Positions 63,567-64,000 of a DNA stretch of 64,000 bases are shown in pieces. The position numbers were made by a program, and so were the translations under genes. The DNA comes from Mucilaginibacter sp. L196 (lineage in GTDB: Bacteria; Bacteroidota; Bacteroidia; Sphingobacteriales; Sphingobacteriaceae): the NCBI RefSeq assembly GCF_009765905.1, contig NZ_LMUO01000019.1:394541-458540 (forward strand), in the 5' to 3' direction. Below the pieces are notes generated by a model, which saw only the letters and a list, made by a program, of their open reading frames with translations, ran no database searches and was not told the origin of the DNA. Position 1 is the stretch's first letter; each line of letters begins with the position of its first letter.

Positions 63567-64000
63567 GTGAATAAATTAAAATTAGTATTGCTTGGCCTAT
63601 TATTCTGTTGCGAGACTACCTTATACGCCCAGGATCAATGGATAATAAAAGCTGATAAAATTGATCCAGCGAATTACTATGGGGTCACCGTAGCTAACGG
63701 GATGATTGGTGTTGTGTCATCGCCCGAACCATTTAAGGTGAAAAATGTGGTGCTTGCAGGTGCTTATGATTTATATGGAAGGGGACGGGTAAGTAATTTC
63801 CTGAACAGTTTTAATTTGCTTAACATGTACCTTGAAATAAATGGTACACGCATCAACGCCACAAACATCAGTAATTTTAAACAGCAGTTGGATATGCAGC
63901 ATGCTGCCTTTACCACTAGCTTTGATTATGGCGATGAGGCAACGATAAAGTACACTTACTATTCCCTACGTCAGTTACCCTTTACGGTGTTGATGGATGT
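63567..64000 (+). CDS. GH65-family glycosidase, N-terminal part (runs off window)
   Basis: GTG at 63567 opens a frame that continues past the window end; 144 residues are visible. It starts with a signal peptide (LKLVLLGLLFCCETTLYAQ), then DQWIIKADKIDPANYYGVTV, ANGMIGVVSSPEPFKVKNVV and LAGAYDLYGRGRVSNFLNSF, which match the N-terminal beta-sandwich of GH65. Secreted Bacteroidota GH65 enzymes hydrolyse alpha-1,2- or alpha-1,3-linked glucosides such as kojibiose or nigerose, or act as trehalases. The catalytic (alpha/alpha)6 domain is outside the window. An alternative start is TTG at 63561. Confidence 0.8.
   Translation, partial: MNKLKLVLLGLLFCCETTLYAQDQWIIKADKIDPANYYGVTVANGMIGVVSSPEPFKVKNVVLAGAYDLYGRGRVSNFLNSFNLLNMYLEINGTRINATNISNFKQQLDMQHAAFTTSFDYGDEATIKYTYYSLRQLPFTVLMD

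Noticed and set aside
1..64000. CRISPR array, tRNA or rRNA genes, integrase, toxin-antitoxin or phage-defence genes
   Set aside because: No regularly spaced repeats, no tRNA cloverleaf and no matching protein motifs were noticed on either strand by eye; no tRNA or CRISPR search could be run.

Overview
The window looks like a chromosomal segment of a Bacteroidota soil or plant-associated bacterium, most likely a Sphingobacteriaceae member such as Mucilaginibacter or Pedobacter. This is inferred from three SusC/SusD pairs, an ECF-sigma/FecR pair, a hybrid two-component system, DUF4959/5000 and DUF4998/5013 lipoproteins, TAnnTTTG-type -7 boxes and the near absence of Shine-Dalgarno sequences. 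No rRNA, tRNA or CRISPR array was seen.

Layout. (A) 1-1110: the end of a zinc-metalloprotease gene, two tiny overlapping membrane-peptide ORFs, a strong terminator and a decayed IS982-type transposase fragment. (B) 1392-11620: a glycan-uptake operon under trans-envelope control, with ECF sigma, FecR anti-sigma, a SusC carrying an STN signalling domain, SusD and two surface lipoproteins. (C) 11788-20304: a rhamnogalacturonan/pectin enzyme block. A GH29 fucosidase-like gene faces away from a PL22-GH106-GH105 operon, which is followed by a GntR-type regulator. The divergent promoter region contains a 27-bp perfect inverted repeat. (D) 20595-36754: a hybrid two-component sensor, PL1 pectate lyase, SusC/SusD, GH28, an unassigned (alpha/alpha)6 enzyme and a second GntR-type regulator paralogous to the first. 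B to D together read as one pectin/RG-I utilisation region with three kinds of regulator.

(E) 36903-47333, all on the minus strand: a copper/heavy-metal island. It holds a Cus-type RND system (cusA split into two reading frames, a TolC-like channel, two tandem adaptors), a GDCCVxC protein, a small metal-binding-domain protein, three small Cys-rich proteins, an HMA-AraC fusion regulator and a permease with a His/Cys-rich loop. (F) 47726-49686: a deletion scar in which a truncated PL26 rhamnogalacturonan lyase is joined to the last residues of a rhamnogalacturonan acetylesterase.

(G) 50193-64000: an alpha-glucoside locus with GH37 trehalase, two tandem GH13 alpha-glucosidases, a SusR-like DUF6377 regulator, SusC/SusD, an SRPBCC/GyrI-like protein and the start of a secreted GH65 enzyme that runs off the window.

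Working model (inference): polymers are cut at the surface or in the periplasm by PL1, GH28, GH106 and GH29, imported by the SusC/SusD pairs, and reduced to monomers by PL22 and GH105. Each sub-block appears to have its own sensor. All family calls come from reading motifs by eye; no search was run.
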